15,434 nt of DNA. Origin: CAUZEO01 sp963578625. GTDB taxonomy: Bacteria; Verrucomicrobiota; Kiritimatiellia; SLOV01. The stretch is from the NCBI GenBank assembly GCA_963578625.1, contig CAUZEO010000089.1, positions 1 through 15,434 on the forward strand. Reading direction: 5' to 3'. Shown here in pieces: positions 6,810-14,358 of the stretch (position 1 is its first letter; the number at the start of each line of letters is the position of its first letter). Position numbers and translations under genes: made by a program. The notes under the pieces are model-generated. The model had not been told where the DNA came from and searched no databases. It saw nothing but the letters and a program-made list of their open reading frames with translations.

Positions 6810-7433
6810 TCACTTCATAGCAATTCGAACCGCCAGGATGTCACTCCCGATAGACGACAACCGCCCGAGACTGGTCCCATCTCCCAGCGGGTCTTTCATC
6901 AGGTACTCCTGCTGGTCACGGCCAACCAGCAGAACCCAGTGGTGAACCCCTGATTTCAGAAGCACTTTCACGAGAACCGGGTTCCCCTCTTCTAGCGCGC
7001 CTTCAATGTCCTCATGCGTAGGAATCTCTGGTATCACAATGCTCACTTTCCCGTCGCTGACCCGGCTCACTGCTTCCCAAATCACCCAACCCCGGGAGGT
7101 GAAACCGTTCGCCTCCTTGAGCTTTTCATTGAGATCCATCGGGTCAACAGGGATCCCATGATGTGTCAAAGCCATGCTCAAGCAACAGAGTGTGCAACCG
7201 ACCCGGCGCATCGCCTCGCCACTGCCGCCAATTTTCTCAGAGGCCCACAACGGATCGGCCTGCAAGTGAATCGGATCTACCGGGAGCGCGGAACGCGGCA
7301 CCGCCTCCCGGGAGGTGGACGAAAGACGTACGTCGGTGCGCCGACCGGGAAGAAACCACCATGCCGAAATCACACCCGGAACCATAACCACGATTGCGAT
7401 CAGGAAAATGAATCTTTTGGTATTCCGGGTCAT
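6810..7433 (-). CDS. Membrane-anchored C39-like (papain-fold) cysteine peptidase domain protein
   Basis: This 207-residue protein has one N-terminal transmembrane segment (FIFLIAIVVMVPGVISAWWF, 8-27) that should leave the rest outside the membrane. The outer part matches the Peptidase_C39_2 pattern: LQADPLWASEKIG (57-69), then RRVGCTLCCLSMALT (76-90) with Cys80 in the catalytic position, HHWVLLVG (164-171) with His165, and KDPLGDG (180-186) with Asp181. A Cys-His-Asp triad can therefore be proposed, so peptidase or amidase activity is possible, though many family members are only substrate-binding. The start at 7433 has no clear ribosome-binding site and no better in-frame start was found. 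It stands alone between a convergent gene and an empty spacer, so context does not reveal its target. Confidence 0.8.
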   Translation of the reverse strand: MTRNTKRFIFLIAIVVMVPGVISAWWFLPGRRTDVRLSSTSREAVPRSALPVDPIHLQADPLWASEKIGGSGEAMRRVGCTLCCLSMALTHHGIPVDPMDLNEKLKEANGFTSRGWVIWEAVSRVSDGKVSIVIPEIPTHEDIEGALEEGNPVLVKVLLKSGVHHWVLLVGRDQQEYLMKDPLGDGTSLGRLSSIGSDILAVRIAMK

Positions 7434-7617
7434 CGTGTAGCGGACCGTGAGGGTAGCACACGTTGATTCGCGGTCAACCTGACACTCGAAGGAGCTGAGA
7501 CTACGAGTACGATCGGGAGATGCGACGAGGATTCAGGAACAGCTACTCGCCCACGGAACACACGGATCGATACACAAAACCCGTAGACAAACACTATACA
7601 GAATGCTACGTAGTGTT

Positions 7618-7650
7618 TCTCCTCTTCGTTCTCTTCGCTACCTTCTGTTC
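7618..7650. repeat. Pyrimidine-rich nonamer-like run
   Basis: Three to four imperfect 9-base units follow one another: CTCTTCGTT, CTCTTCGCT, ACCTTCTGT, then TC. It is intergenic and lies just before the AT-rich spacer. The rest of 7434-7617 shows no gene or clear signal. Confidence 0.4.
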
Positions 7651-7665
7651 AGAATCCGTTTCCTT

Positions 7666-7735
7666 GGAAATTCGATATTGAACATTCGACATTTCCAAAT
7701 ATCCAATATCGAATTCTTAATTTCGAATATCCAAT
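7666..7735. repeat. AT-rich quasi-periodic repeat that runs into the GH106-like coding end
   Basis: Words such as GGAAATTCGATATTG, AACATTCGACATTTCC, AATATCCAATATCG and TTTCGAATATCCAAT alternate in both orientations. The last six or so codons and the stop of the glycosidase gene (7717-7735) fall inside this repeat, so the element may have supplied the present C-terminus. Confidence 0.5.
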
Positions 7736-10700
7736 GCAAGTGTAACTGGGCCCAGCAGTCCAAACGGGCGCGGCTCCTCGAACATCTGGTTGGCTTGAGT
7801 GTTGGTGACCTCGATCTCGATGGTGTGATCCCCGGCGGAGAGAGAGTGATCGCAATCGATTTTCCAGGGACGCCACAGGGCGCGGCCGACTTCTGTTCCG
7901 TCTATGGAAACCACGGCGTGGTTCGCGAGATCATCGAATTCGATCGTTCGAAGAACGGCTGGTTGCTCCAGGTTCAGCGTTTTCTTGTAGACGGAACGGC
8001 CCGAGTAGAGGCCGTACCCCTTGTCGGCCAGGTCGTCGCCGGTCGATACGGTGAAGCTTTCGGGCATCTGCGCGAGTTTCCCATCGTTGACCACGAACTT
8101 TCCGAAAATTCGGGGGCGGACGACAGGCGCCGGGGCACGGCGCTTCCAGAACAGGTCGCGCGCGTTCATGTAGTCGGTGTGCTCCAGCGCCAGCTCAATC
8201 CGGTTCTCGCCGGGGCGCAGATGCGGGGCCAGGTCCGCCGCCGGCAGCGAGGGATCCACCACCGGACTGTCCAGGAGCTTCGCTTCATGGCCGTTCACGA
8301 ACACTTTCATCCGCTCCAATTCCCGGTAATGCTGGGTCTCATCCATCACCCAAACCAGCGTATCCACGGCTTGCTCAAGGTTCAGGGTGAAGCGCTCATG
8401 GTAGATCACAAAGGCTTCCCAGGCGCGGCGATCGATCCACTCCGTCTCGATCGTCACTGGCTCCGGTATGACCAGGTTGTGATCGGGCATCGAAACGGTC
8501 CATTCTCCGTCCAGGATCCGGGAGGACGAGGCGGCCGGCGAAGAACCGGGCTTTGAAGTTCCGGCGAGCAACTTGGATTCGTACGGGGCAAATTCGAGTT
8601 GGAATTCCCCTTTCGATCCTTCCACCGGGGATCGTTTGTCGCGAAGAACATCGACAAGCTCGGCGCCGTCCCAGCCCGCGATCTCAAGATTTGCGCTGAC
8701 GGTCTCGTCGCCGAAATAGACGACAAACAGAAGCTGGTCGTCTCCGTCATCCCGGTAATACACCGCGAATTCGTTTCGTTGGTCCGAGCGGAGCCGTATT
8801 GGCAACTCTATCATGCCGGCGATCGCCGATTCGACGGTGTCGGAATAGCCTTTGGGCAGAGGATCCTGCCCGGAGTCAATCAGGTGACCGATTTGATCCA
8901 GGTGTTCGTCCGGGATGCCGTCGAGCACGGTACATGCATCCCCTGCCCCTTCGACCCATTCGACAAGATCCTGTGCGCTTTCGCCGTCTTCATACTGATC
9001 GGGCAGGGGACGAATCCAGAGAACCTTTCCTCCCGCATCGCCAAACTCGCGAATTTTCGCGGCGGACTCCCGGGCGATGATTTTTGTCGCGGGCACCAGG
9101 ACGAGAGAGAACGATTCGCCGGCCAACTCGAGATTTCCTTTGTTCACCGCCGCGCGCTGCATGCCTGCGTAATCGATGTAGTCATAGTCGATCTGGCGGC
9201 GAATCATGTCGTGGGCCGTGTAGGTCACGATAGGAAACACTTCCCGCATGTCGCCTTCGTACCGCATCGACTTCGTCATCGGCTTCATGGGCCGGAACAA
9301 TGGAAGCAGCGTTTCAGTCGGAAAGTAGTAGGCAACCGGGGCGACATGCCGTCCCCGCGTCAGCTCGCGTCCCAGGTTTGCCGTATAACGATCCCATGCG
9401 GGATAGAGCGGCCACAGGGTCGACTGAAAGAAGTAGGACGGCGTTTCGTACAGCTGGTCATGACCGATGGTATAGTGCATTGCGTTCGGGACCAGGATGT
9501 TGACGCCGAAAACATACATCCAGTCGGTGACGTGTTTCATCTCCTCGATGGTGGTGCCCCACCCCAGCAATCCGGGACCTTCGCACAGCACCCGTCCCGC
9601 CACGGGACCCTCGTTCTGGTGCGCGACCGAACTCGCGAATTTTGGTGATTTGAAAGACTCGCGGCCCTGCTGTTTCGGCGCACAGAGCGCATCCAGGCCG
9701 GGCATATGATAGGGGCGGGCCATCCGGAAATAATCGCCCATCTGCGGAATGATCCCGCTCTCCTCCGAGAAGCAGTCCCCCGTATAGATCACCCCGTTTC
9801 GGTCCGCCCATTCCCGCAACTGATCGTAGAAAGACTCGCCATACAATTCGGTGACCCGGTTCCAGTAGGCCCACCGGCACTCGTGAATTCGCGGGCTGTC
9901 TTCATCCGCGAAGGCAGCGGCGAGGCATTCGTTCAGATTCGGGATCCCTCGTTCCTCGAGCCGTTTGAACATGTTCAGCGAAAATGCGACGGTCGGCTCG
10001 GTGAACCGGTGCTGCGTATTCCGGATCATCCGGGTTTCGTCAGAGAAAAAACCCTTGAATGTGGTGCCGAAAAATTCGCCGACGTACTTTTTGTACTTCT
10101 CGCAGGTGACATCCAGAAAGCACTGCACGGCCTCGGGGTTCAGGACATCGATGTTGAGTCCGAAATCGCGGCTGATCAGCATGAGGATCCGCCATGAACC
10201 CTCGGGAGCGGACCAATTCAGAGACAAATCGTCGCACGAGTCCGTGATGTCCAGTGCCTGGCCGATCTGCATCCGTCCCTCCTCGAGAGGAACCGCCAGC
10301 ACGCGCTCGACACGCGGTTCGAAGAATACCCGGTTCCCTTCTTCGATCGTCTCCGGATAGAGGTAGGGTGTGATCGGGGTCAGCCGGTCGCCCTCATCGC
10401 TGAAGGTCGTTTCGCCGCCTCCCGGCCGGGCGTTGACGGGCGCGGCGGCCATGCCGGTCTTACCCCAGTCCGGGCTGAACGCAACATCACCCGGCCCCTG
10501 CGCGTCCGTGGAGAAGCAAGAGAGCACGCGCATTCGGTAGGCCGGATCGACCTCCTGGACACTCCCCTTGGCGGAGCAGGTCGGCCAGGCAAATTCGTCG
10601 AAGACCCAGACATCCAATCCCAGCTCTGCGCTTTTCTGCACCGCGAACCGGAACCGCTGCATGAAATCGTGGGAGAGATACTCCATCTCCAATCCGAACC

Positions 10701-10836
10701 GCGCCCAAAGGGTCCAGCCTTCCATGCCGGCGTCTTTCATCAGAACAAGCTGCCGCTCGATTTCGGCGTACTTCATGGTTCCGTTCCAGACCCACCAGGG
10801 GATGGGGCCGAAACCGAAGGAGGGAGTTTGGGGCAT
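7717..10836 (-). CDS. GH106-like glycoside hydrolase (alpha-L-rhamnosidase type)
   Basis: This 1039-residue enzyme probably removes a terminal deoxysugar (L-rhamnose in characterised GH106) from an oligosaccharide or glycan. The N-terminal FGPIPWWVWNGTMKYAEIER (8-27) followed by QLVLMKDAGMEGWTLWARFG is the usual opening of GH106-related TIM-barrel proteins. Barrel landmarks are VWVFDEFAWPT (77-87), GFFSDETRM (262-270, acidic Asp266 and Glu267), VLCEGPGLLGWG (416-427, with Glu419), and a HYTIG (454-458) and SYFFQSTLWPLYPAWDRYT (467-485) block. The C-terminal third holds two beta-sandwich regions resembling GH2-type sugar-binding domains, for example VDTLVWVMDE, and KTLNLEQPAVLRTIEFDDLA. No signal peptide is present, so it may act inside the cell on imported oligosaccharides. 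The start has no clear ribosome-binding site; a G-quadruplex motif lies 10 bases upstream. The last residues are encoded by an intergenic-type repeat. Rhamnose specificity is inference from the family. Confidence 0.82.
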   Translation of the reverse strand: MPQTPSFGFGPIPWWVWNGTMKYAEIERQLVLMKDAGMEGWTLWARFGLEMEYLSHDFMQRFRFAVQKSAELGLDVWVFDEFAWPTCSAKGSVQEVDPAYRMRVLSCFSTDAQGPGDVAFSPDWGKTGMAAAPVNARPGGGETTFSDEGDRLTPITPYLYPETIEEGNRVFFEPRVERVLAVPLEEGRMQIGQALDITDSCDDLSLNWSAPEGSWRILMLISRDFGLNIDVLNPEAVQCFLDVTCEKYKKYVGEFFGTTFKGFFSDETRMIRNTQHRFTEPTVAFSLNMFKRLEERGIPNLNECLAAAFADEDSPRIHECRWAYWNRVTELYGESFYDQLREWADRNGVIYTGDCFSEESGIIPQMGDYFRMARPYHMPGLDALCAPKQQGRESFKSPKFASSVAHQNEGPVAGRVLCEGPGLLGWGTTIEEMKHVTDWMYVFGVNILVPNAMHYTIGHDQLYETPSYFFQSTLWPLYPAWDRYTANLGRELTRGRHVAPVAYYFPTETLLPLFRPMKPMTKSMRYEGDMREVFPIVTYTAHDMIRRQIDYDYIDYAGMQRAAVNKGNLELAGESFSLVLVPATKIIARESAAKIREFGDAGGKVLWIRPLPDQYEDGESAQDLVEWVEGAGDACTVLDGIPDEHLDQIGHLIDSGQDPLPKGYSDTVESAIAGMIELPIRLRSDQRNEFAVYYRDDGDDQLLFVVYFGDETVSANLEIAGWDGAELVDVLRDKRSPVEGSKGEFQLEFAPYESKLLAGTSKPGSSPAASSSRILDGEWTVSMPDHNLVIPEPVTIETEWIDRRAWEAFVIYHERFTLNLEQAVDTLVWVMDETQHYRELERMKVFVNGHEAKLLDSPVVDPSLPAADLAPHLRPGENRIELALEHTDYMNARDLFWKRRAPAPVVRPRIFGKFVVNDGKLAQMPESFTVSTGDDLADKGYGLYSGRSVYKKTLNLEQPAVLRTIEFDDLANHAVVSIDGTEVGRALWRPWKIDCDHSLSAGDHTIEIEVTNTQANQMFEEPRPFGLLGPVTLALDIRN

Positions 10837-10846
10837 TGGATGGTCC

Positions 10847-10869
10847 GGGGGTTGGGGTTGGGGTTGGGG
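10847..10869 (+). other. G-quadruplex motif, telomere-like TTGGGG repeats
   Basis: On the plus strand the sequence is G5-TT-G4-TT-G4-TT-G4 with 2-base loops, an ideal intramolecular quadruplex motif. It lies 10-33 bases upstream of the glycosidase ATG, which reads leftward, so the G-rich strand is the template strand and the mRNA leader is C-rich. The motif may affect initiation or early elongation of that gene; this is inference. Confidence 0.7.
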
Positions 10870-10879
10870 AGGAGTATTT

Positions 10880-10986
10880 AGTATTTAGTTTTGAATTTCC
10901 AATTTCGAATGCTCAATTTCGAATTTCCAAGAAACTTCGATATTGGACATGGAGTATTCGATATTCGACATTAAAAACTAAACACT
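10880..10986. repeat. AT-rich quasi-periodic element with terminal inverted repeats
   Basis: The interior has words such as GAATTTCCAATTTCGAAT, GCTCAATTTCG and GATATTGGACATGG. The ends are AGTATTTAGTTTT (10880-10892) and AAAACTAAACACT (10974-10986), inverted copies with one mismatch. It fills most of the space between the pseudopilin and glycosidase genes and has no coding frame. Confidence 0.5.
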
Positions 10987-11002
10987 CAAAAGCCCCCACG
11001 AG

Positions 11003-11848
11003 CTAGTCGCTCTGAACGGTTGTCCAGCCGCCGCTGATGGAGTTGGGACCGGCGGGATTGGGGATATAGTAGACGGTGTCCGAAAACGGAACGTTGTCTC
11101 GCTTGACTGTTTCAGCGTGGAAGTCGGCGAACAGAAAATTCAATCCATCGAGGTGATAGTCAGGGATCAGCCAGTCGTTAGCGTAGGGACTCCAGGATCT
11201 TGTATCGGATCGGGGAAAAGGGGAGTTCCACTCGTGCATCTGGGTCGGCAGTTCGTCAAAGAGCAGATAGGTGCCGATGGTGTCCTCGATCTCCTCGGAA
11301 GGCAGGTTTCCCGGATGCCCGTAATCCCGCTCACAGTTCCCGGTGGTGACGGTGGCGCCTTCCCGTCCACACGGAGCGCCGACGGGGGCTGCGTTAATGT
11401 TGTAGCTGATGGAATGGGAGACATCCATTCCGAGCACATCCTCATCGAGGTTCCGTGCCTGTTTGGCCGTGGGACAGAGGAAGATCTGGATCGGGTTTCT
11501 CGGGTTCCGCAACCAGTAGTGCCTCCCGGAGCCCTTTGGGACATCGTTCAGCCATAGCTGTTCGCTGCCGTCGAGGTAATCCCCGGCCACGATGTGATGT
11601 TGCCACGAAAATGGTTCATACCGAAAAATTGAAAAGAAACCGTGATATCCATAATCGGCCCGGTCATTCGCGTGCAGGGCGAGGGCGAGTCCGAGCTGGT
11701 GCTGGTTGCTCATGCACCAGGTTGCGTTTGCACGCTCGATGGCGGTGTTCAGGGCGGGGGCGAGGAGCGCGGCCAGGATGGCTATGATGGCGATTACCAC
11801 CAAAAGCTCAATCAACGTGAAACCGAGAGATTTCTTTCTTCCGCGCAC
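11003..11848 (-). CDS. Prepilin-type N-terminal domain protein (type II secretion / pseudopilin-like)
   Basis: This 281-residue protein begins MRGRKKSLGFTLIELL, a class III prepilin signal cleaved between Gly9 and Phe10. It is followed by the long hydrophobic helix (VVIAIIAILAALLAPAL, about 17-33) that anchors and packs pilin-like subunits. The soluble part has several Cys residues (in WCMSN, FLCPTAK, APCGRE and GNCERD) and ends with YHLDGLNFLFADFHAETVK, which resembles the H-x-x-G-x-N-F-x-F-x-D-G-H closing motif of DUF1559-like and related pseudopilins abundant in PVC bacteria. The start codon is GTG (11846-11848). No Shine-Dalgarno is visible because a strong terminator of the upstream gene ends only a few bases away. 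PVC genomes carry dozens of such proteins and their roles are mostly unknown; surface or secretion function is inference. Confidence 0.87.
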   Translation of the reverse strand: MRGRKKSLGFTLIELLVVIAIIAILAALLAPALNTAIERANATWCMSNQHQLGLALALHANDRADYGYHGFFSIFRYEPFSWQHHIVAGDYLDGSEQLWLNDVPKGSGRHYWLRNPRNPIQIFLCPTAKQARNLDEDVLGMDVSHSISYNINAAPVGAPCGREGATVTTGNCERDYGHPGNLPSEEIEDTIGTYLLFDELPTQMHEWNSPFPRSDTRSWSPYANDWLIPDYHLDGLNFLFADFHAETVKRDNVPFSDTVYYIPNPAGPNSISGGWTTVQSD

Positions 11849-11853
11849 TGTAT

Positions 11854-11900
11854 AAAAAAATACCCCGTCGCGCCGCTTGTCGCAAGCGCCGCGACGGGGT
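11854..11900 (-). terminator. Strong intrinsic terminator of the PEP-CTERM gene, leftward
   Basis: The arms ACCCCGTCGCG (11862-11872) and CGCGACGGGGT (11890-11900) pair over 11 bases. CGCTTG (11874-11879) and CAAGCG (11883-11888) add 6 more after one mismatch, leaving a 3-base loop. On the minus strand the stem is followed by a run of seven T (11854-11860). The T-run ends 5 bases before the GTG start of the pseudopilin gene. Confidence 0.85.
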
Positions 11901-11968
11901 CGAATCAGTCACAATCACGTTTCGATGCTTCCCCGCAGCGGGCAGGGATCGTCACCGAAATCAAGCTA

Positions 11969-12814
11969 TTACGCAACGCGGCGGAACCGACGAAGCATCA
12001 GGAATCCGATTCCCAGCAGGGCCAGAGAGGTCGGCTCGGGTACTGGCAAAATCGTCGTGTCGAAGACATCATAGATCTGAATGTTGTCCAGGAAAAACGC
12101 TGCTCCTTCTCCGCTACCTGTCTGGCCGGCTATTATATGCTTATTGATGGCATCCGGCGCTCCGCCAGTTCTGCCGAAGTTGAAATTACCACCCACACCA
12201 TCGCCAAAGGTCGATCCGTTTATGGTCAAATAGGCGGTTGGCGCGTTCTCGCCATCGACAAATGTGGCGAGGTTTACGTCATTCCATTGATTATGGACAA
12301 ACGTTCCGGCGCCGCCGAATGTGGACCAGCCCCCATTACTGTCGTATAAGATGGCTCCGTCCGAATCGATACGAAGCTCGTTACTTCCCCAAGGCATGGT
12401 CCAGTGTTCGATCAACCGCCCGACGTTCGGGTCTCCGTATACCGAAAAGACAAGCGTCGATTCCGTGACATCTGCCGTCGAGATCTCGATCTTCGGACAA
12501 CACCCGGCCGCGGTATTGGAATCGATCCTTAGCGAATTCGTTCCCTTGACCTGAGGCGAACCAGCGGTACCCGGAGCCGTCGATGCGTTAACAACTTGAA
12601 CAAAACTCTCGGATCCCGGTTCCACGATATTACCTTGCGTGCCCACGAGCGGCGCCGCGGGATCGAAATCTCCCGAACCGTACTCAGCCGCTGCAGTCGA
12701 GCTTTCAAAATCCTGCGAATAGATCAATGCACCCCACGAATTCGCCGCGGAGAGGCCCAATGCGGCCGCAACCGCAACGACGATTACTGTTGTTTTCTTT
12801 TCGGTTTTATTCAT
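11969..12814 (-). CDS. PEP-CTERM sorting domain secreted protein, beta-rich
   Basis: This 281-residue exported protein starts with MNKTEKKTTVIVVAVAAALG, a signal peptide probably cleaved near NSWG-A. The ATG at 12814 was chosen because GGAG lies 7 bases upstream; a second ATG at 12826 would add four residues and has no such site. The body looks like a LamG/concanavalin-type jelly roll: QDFESSTAAAEYGSGDFDPA, NSLRIDSNT, SVYGDPN, DSDGAILYDSNGGW and AGQTGSGEGAAFFLDNIQIY. It ends in VPEPTSLALLGIGFLMLRRF and then RRVA, a full PEP-CTERM signal (V-P-E-P, hydrophobic helix, basic tail). An exosortase would process this signal; none is in the window. The upstream neighbour on the same strand is a paralog without this tail. 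A matrix or surface role is usual for such proteins, but the ligand is unknown. Confidence 0.88.
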   Translation of the reverse strand: MNKTEKKTTVIVVAVAAALGLSAANSWGALIYSQDFESSTAAAEYGSGDFDPAAPLVGTQGNIVEPGSESFVQVVNASTAPGTAGSPQVKGTNSLRIDSNTAAGCCPKIEISTADVTESTLVFSVYGDPNVGRLIEHWTMPWGSNELRIDSDGAILYDSNGGWSTFGGAGTFVHNQWNDVNLATFVDGENAPTAYLTINGSTFGDGVGGNFNFGRTGGAPDAINKHIIAGQTGSGEGAAFFLDNIQIYDVFDTTILPVPEPTSLALLGIGFLMLRRFRRVA

Positions 12815-12945
12815 TTTTTTCTCCATGTTCTTTGCACGTTACAGATATGGCGGGATTGCGAAATACCTCTCTCACCATAATCCTTCCTTACTGGTTCTGC
12901 TCCTGCGTTAACACGCTTCCGCGTGACGCCATACTTACTGCTACT

Positions 12946-14025
12946 TCACTTCTCAATTACTCGGTAGACACTACCCGGGTCGATACCCTCCGGATCCGTT
13001 ACGATCATGGGGCTGCCGTTGCCGTGGATGGTACAGCCAGTATTGCGCCAAAAAGGCTTGGATGGGGTTTTGGCCGTCTGCAGCAGATAGTCCGTGCCGT
13101 TCAAGCTCACAAATGAAAATGCAGCTGCATTCGCCACCTGGATCCCACTGAGGTCCGGACCCGGGGGACCTGGGGCGGTGTCAACGATCGTGATATCGTC
13201 AATGAATATTCCAGCGCCGACTCCCGAACCTAATTGACCGGCGAATTGGTAGCGACCGATGGTGGCAAGGTCGTCATTCGCGCTGAAACCCTGTCCGTTG
13301 TTGTCGTGAAAGACGCCGTTCAGGGTCATGGTAACCCAATCCGGGCTCACACTGGCATCGCAGGTGATGGTGCAGGTGTTCCATTGGCCGTAGGTTACCG
13401 TGAGTCCTGAATCCTGCCACCCGCCCCTGTCGTATAATATGCGGCCGTCCTGATCGAAGCGGATTGCGTAGCTGAACGGTCCGCCGTACGTGACCGGCGG
13501 GTTCGCGCTACCCCCTTCCGCGGACCAGACCTCCAACAACCGGGGGCTGACAACGTTGGCTGCCGCCGCCGGAACACCGTAAAACGAAAACGTCACGGAG
13601 GATTGCGGCGGGCCCGGAATAAATTCGGACGTCGTAGGCCAAATCTGGTAGATCGGTGTCGACGGCCCGGGCGGTGGACTTGCCGTCGCATTGCTGTCGA
13701 TCTTCAGAGAATTCGATCCTTCAAAAACCTGGGGCGGACCCGATGGGCTCAGGTTCGCGGTAGTGTTTGTATCCACGACCTGAATAAACCATTTCTTCTG
13801 CTCCTTAACGTTCTGCGAGAAGGCGGGGCCGGCCGGATCGAATTCTCCTGACGCGTACTCAGAGGCCGGAGTCGAGCTCTCGAAATCCTGAGTATAAATG
13901 ACGGCTGCCTGCACATGTACTGACGCGAATCCGGCCACTGCCAACGCCGCGCAGAAACGGACACCGGCTCGACGGGGAAAAGAATTCGGGAGAGTCGACT
14001 GATGCACCGATCTGAATTCGCTCAT
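12946..14025 (-). CDS. Secreted paralog of the PEP-CTERM protein, with a different C-terminal tail
   Basis: This is a 359-residue exported protein. The ATG at 14025 is preferred over an upstream in-frame ATG at 14130 because AGGA lies 7 bases before it and the signal peptide (RRAGVRFCAALAVAGFASVH, cleavage near VQA) then sits near the N-terminus. The body repeats the landmarks of the downstream gene: QDFESSTPASEYASGEFDPA, NSLKIDSN, SFYGVP, RLLEVWS, FDQDGRILYDRGGW, QWNTC and AGQLGSGVGAGIFIDDITIV. Instead of PEP-CTERM it continues with YLLQTAKTPSKPFWRNTG (a 'W-x-x-T-G' segment), GNGSPMIVTDPEGIDPGSVY and RVIEK, a tail common in Verrucomicrobia-type secreted proteins. The two genes are a tandem duplication 131 bases apart. 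Its function is unknown; binding of a polymer is a guess from the fold. Confidence 0.82.
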   Translation of the reverse strand: MSEFRSVHQSTLPNSFPRRAGVRFCAALAVAGFASVHVQAAVIYTQDFESSTPASEYASGEFDPAGPAFSQNVKEQKKWFIQVVDTNTTANLSPSGPPQVFEGSNSLKIDSNATASPPPGPSTPIYQIWPTTSEFIPGPPQSSVTFSFYGVPAAAANVVSPRLLEVWSAEGGSANPPVTYGGPFSYAIRFDQDGRILYDRGGWQDSGLTVTYGQWNTCTITCDASVSPDWVTMTLNGVFHDNNGQGFSANDDLATIGRYQFAGQLGSGVGAGIFIDDITIVDTAPGPPGPDLSGIQVANAAAFSFVSLNGTDYLLQTAKTPSKPFWRNTGCTIHGNGSPMIVTDPEGIDPGSVYRVIEK

Positions 14026-14281
14026 ATACTCATCCTGCGTATCGTTATGGCTTCTCACGTCCGCACCCTGAAAAACTTTTGGCCAAATTGAAATCCGGCC
14101 CAAAACGTAGGCGAAGAGTACCCCTTTCAAGCAGAGCGGGTCAATTGGAAATTCAGATAAATCGTTACTCTTTCTCTCCTCCTCTACTCTTCTGCCCCTC
14201 TCTACGTTTTTCTTGACTTTTATTGATAGAGTCCCCTGACTTGCTCAGCTTCGGGGTCTTATTCGAGCCTGTTTGTCGCCG
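14026..14281. other. Intergenic stretch with no recognised gene
   Basis: The spacer between the secreted paralog and the two-TM gene is 333 bases (14026-14358). This part includes a pyrimidine-rich stretch (about 14165-14210, CTCTTTCTCTCCTCC and similar) and should contain the promoter of the paralog gene. I could not assign -35 and -10 boxes with confidence. Confidence 0.35.
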
Positions 14282-14306
14282 AGCGGAAGTCTTGGCGACT
14301 TCCGCT
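14282..14306. repeat. REP-like hairpin AGCGGAAGTC / GACTTCCGCT
   Basis: These are perfect 10-base arms (14282-14291 and 14297-14306) around a 5-base loop TTGGC. It is intergenic, not followed by a T-tract, and fits a dispersed extragenic palindrome better than a terminator. Confidence 0.5.
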
Positions 14307-14322
14307 ACGTGGAGGGATCGTT

Positions 14323-14356
14323 ACATTCGAAATCGAAAATCCGACATCCGAAATCG
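14323..14356. repeat. Short AT-rich quasi-periodic spacer
   Basis: ACATTCGAAATCG, AAAATCCG and ACATCCGAAATCG repeat at about 10-base spacing directly before the stop of the next gene. It has the same texture as the other ATTCG-type spacers in the window. Confidence 0.4.
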
Positions 14357-14358
14357 CT

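Noticed and set aside
7666..7735. Possible CRISPR-like array because of regularly spaced short words
   Set aside because: The words are degenerate, only 7-10 bases apart and lack unique spacers of constant length. No cas gene is nearby.
7603..8556. Open frame on the plus strand (317 codons) overlapping the 3' end of the GH106-like gene
   Set aside because: It begins inside an intergenic repeat and then runs antisense to the glycosidase. No recognisable motif is present.
8599..9648. Long open frame on the plus strand (349 codons) opposite the GH106-like gene
   Set aside because: It is the antisense shadow of a well-supported gene in a GC-rich region. Its peptide is rich in Arg, His and Pro with no domain pattern or ribosome-binding site.
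12900..12925. Short hairpin CACGC-TTCC-GCGTG after the secreted paralog gene as a terminator
   Set aside because: The 5-bp stem is short and there is no T-tract, so it could occur by chance.
12946..14130. Longer form of the secreted paralog starting at 14130
   Set aside because: It would put 35 residues with no signal character ahead of the export signal. The internal ATG at 14025 has a good AGGA site.
14213..14235. TTGACT near 14215 as the -35 box of a rightward promoter
   Set aside because: No matching -10 box follows at a proper distance and no plus-strand gene lies downstream.
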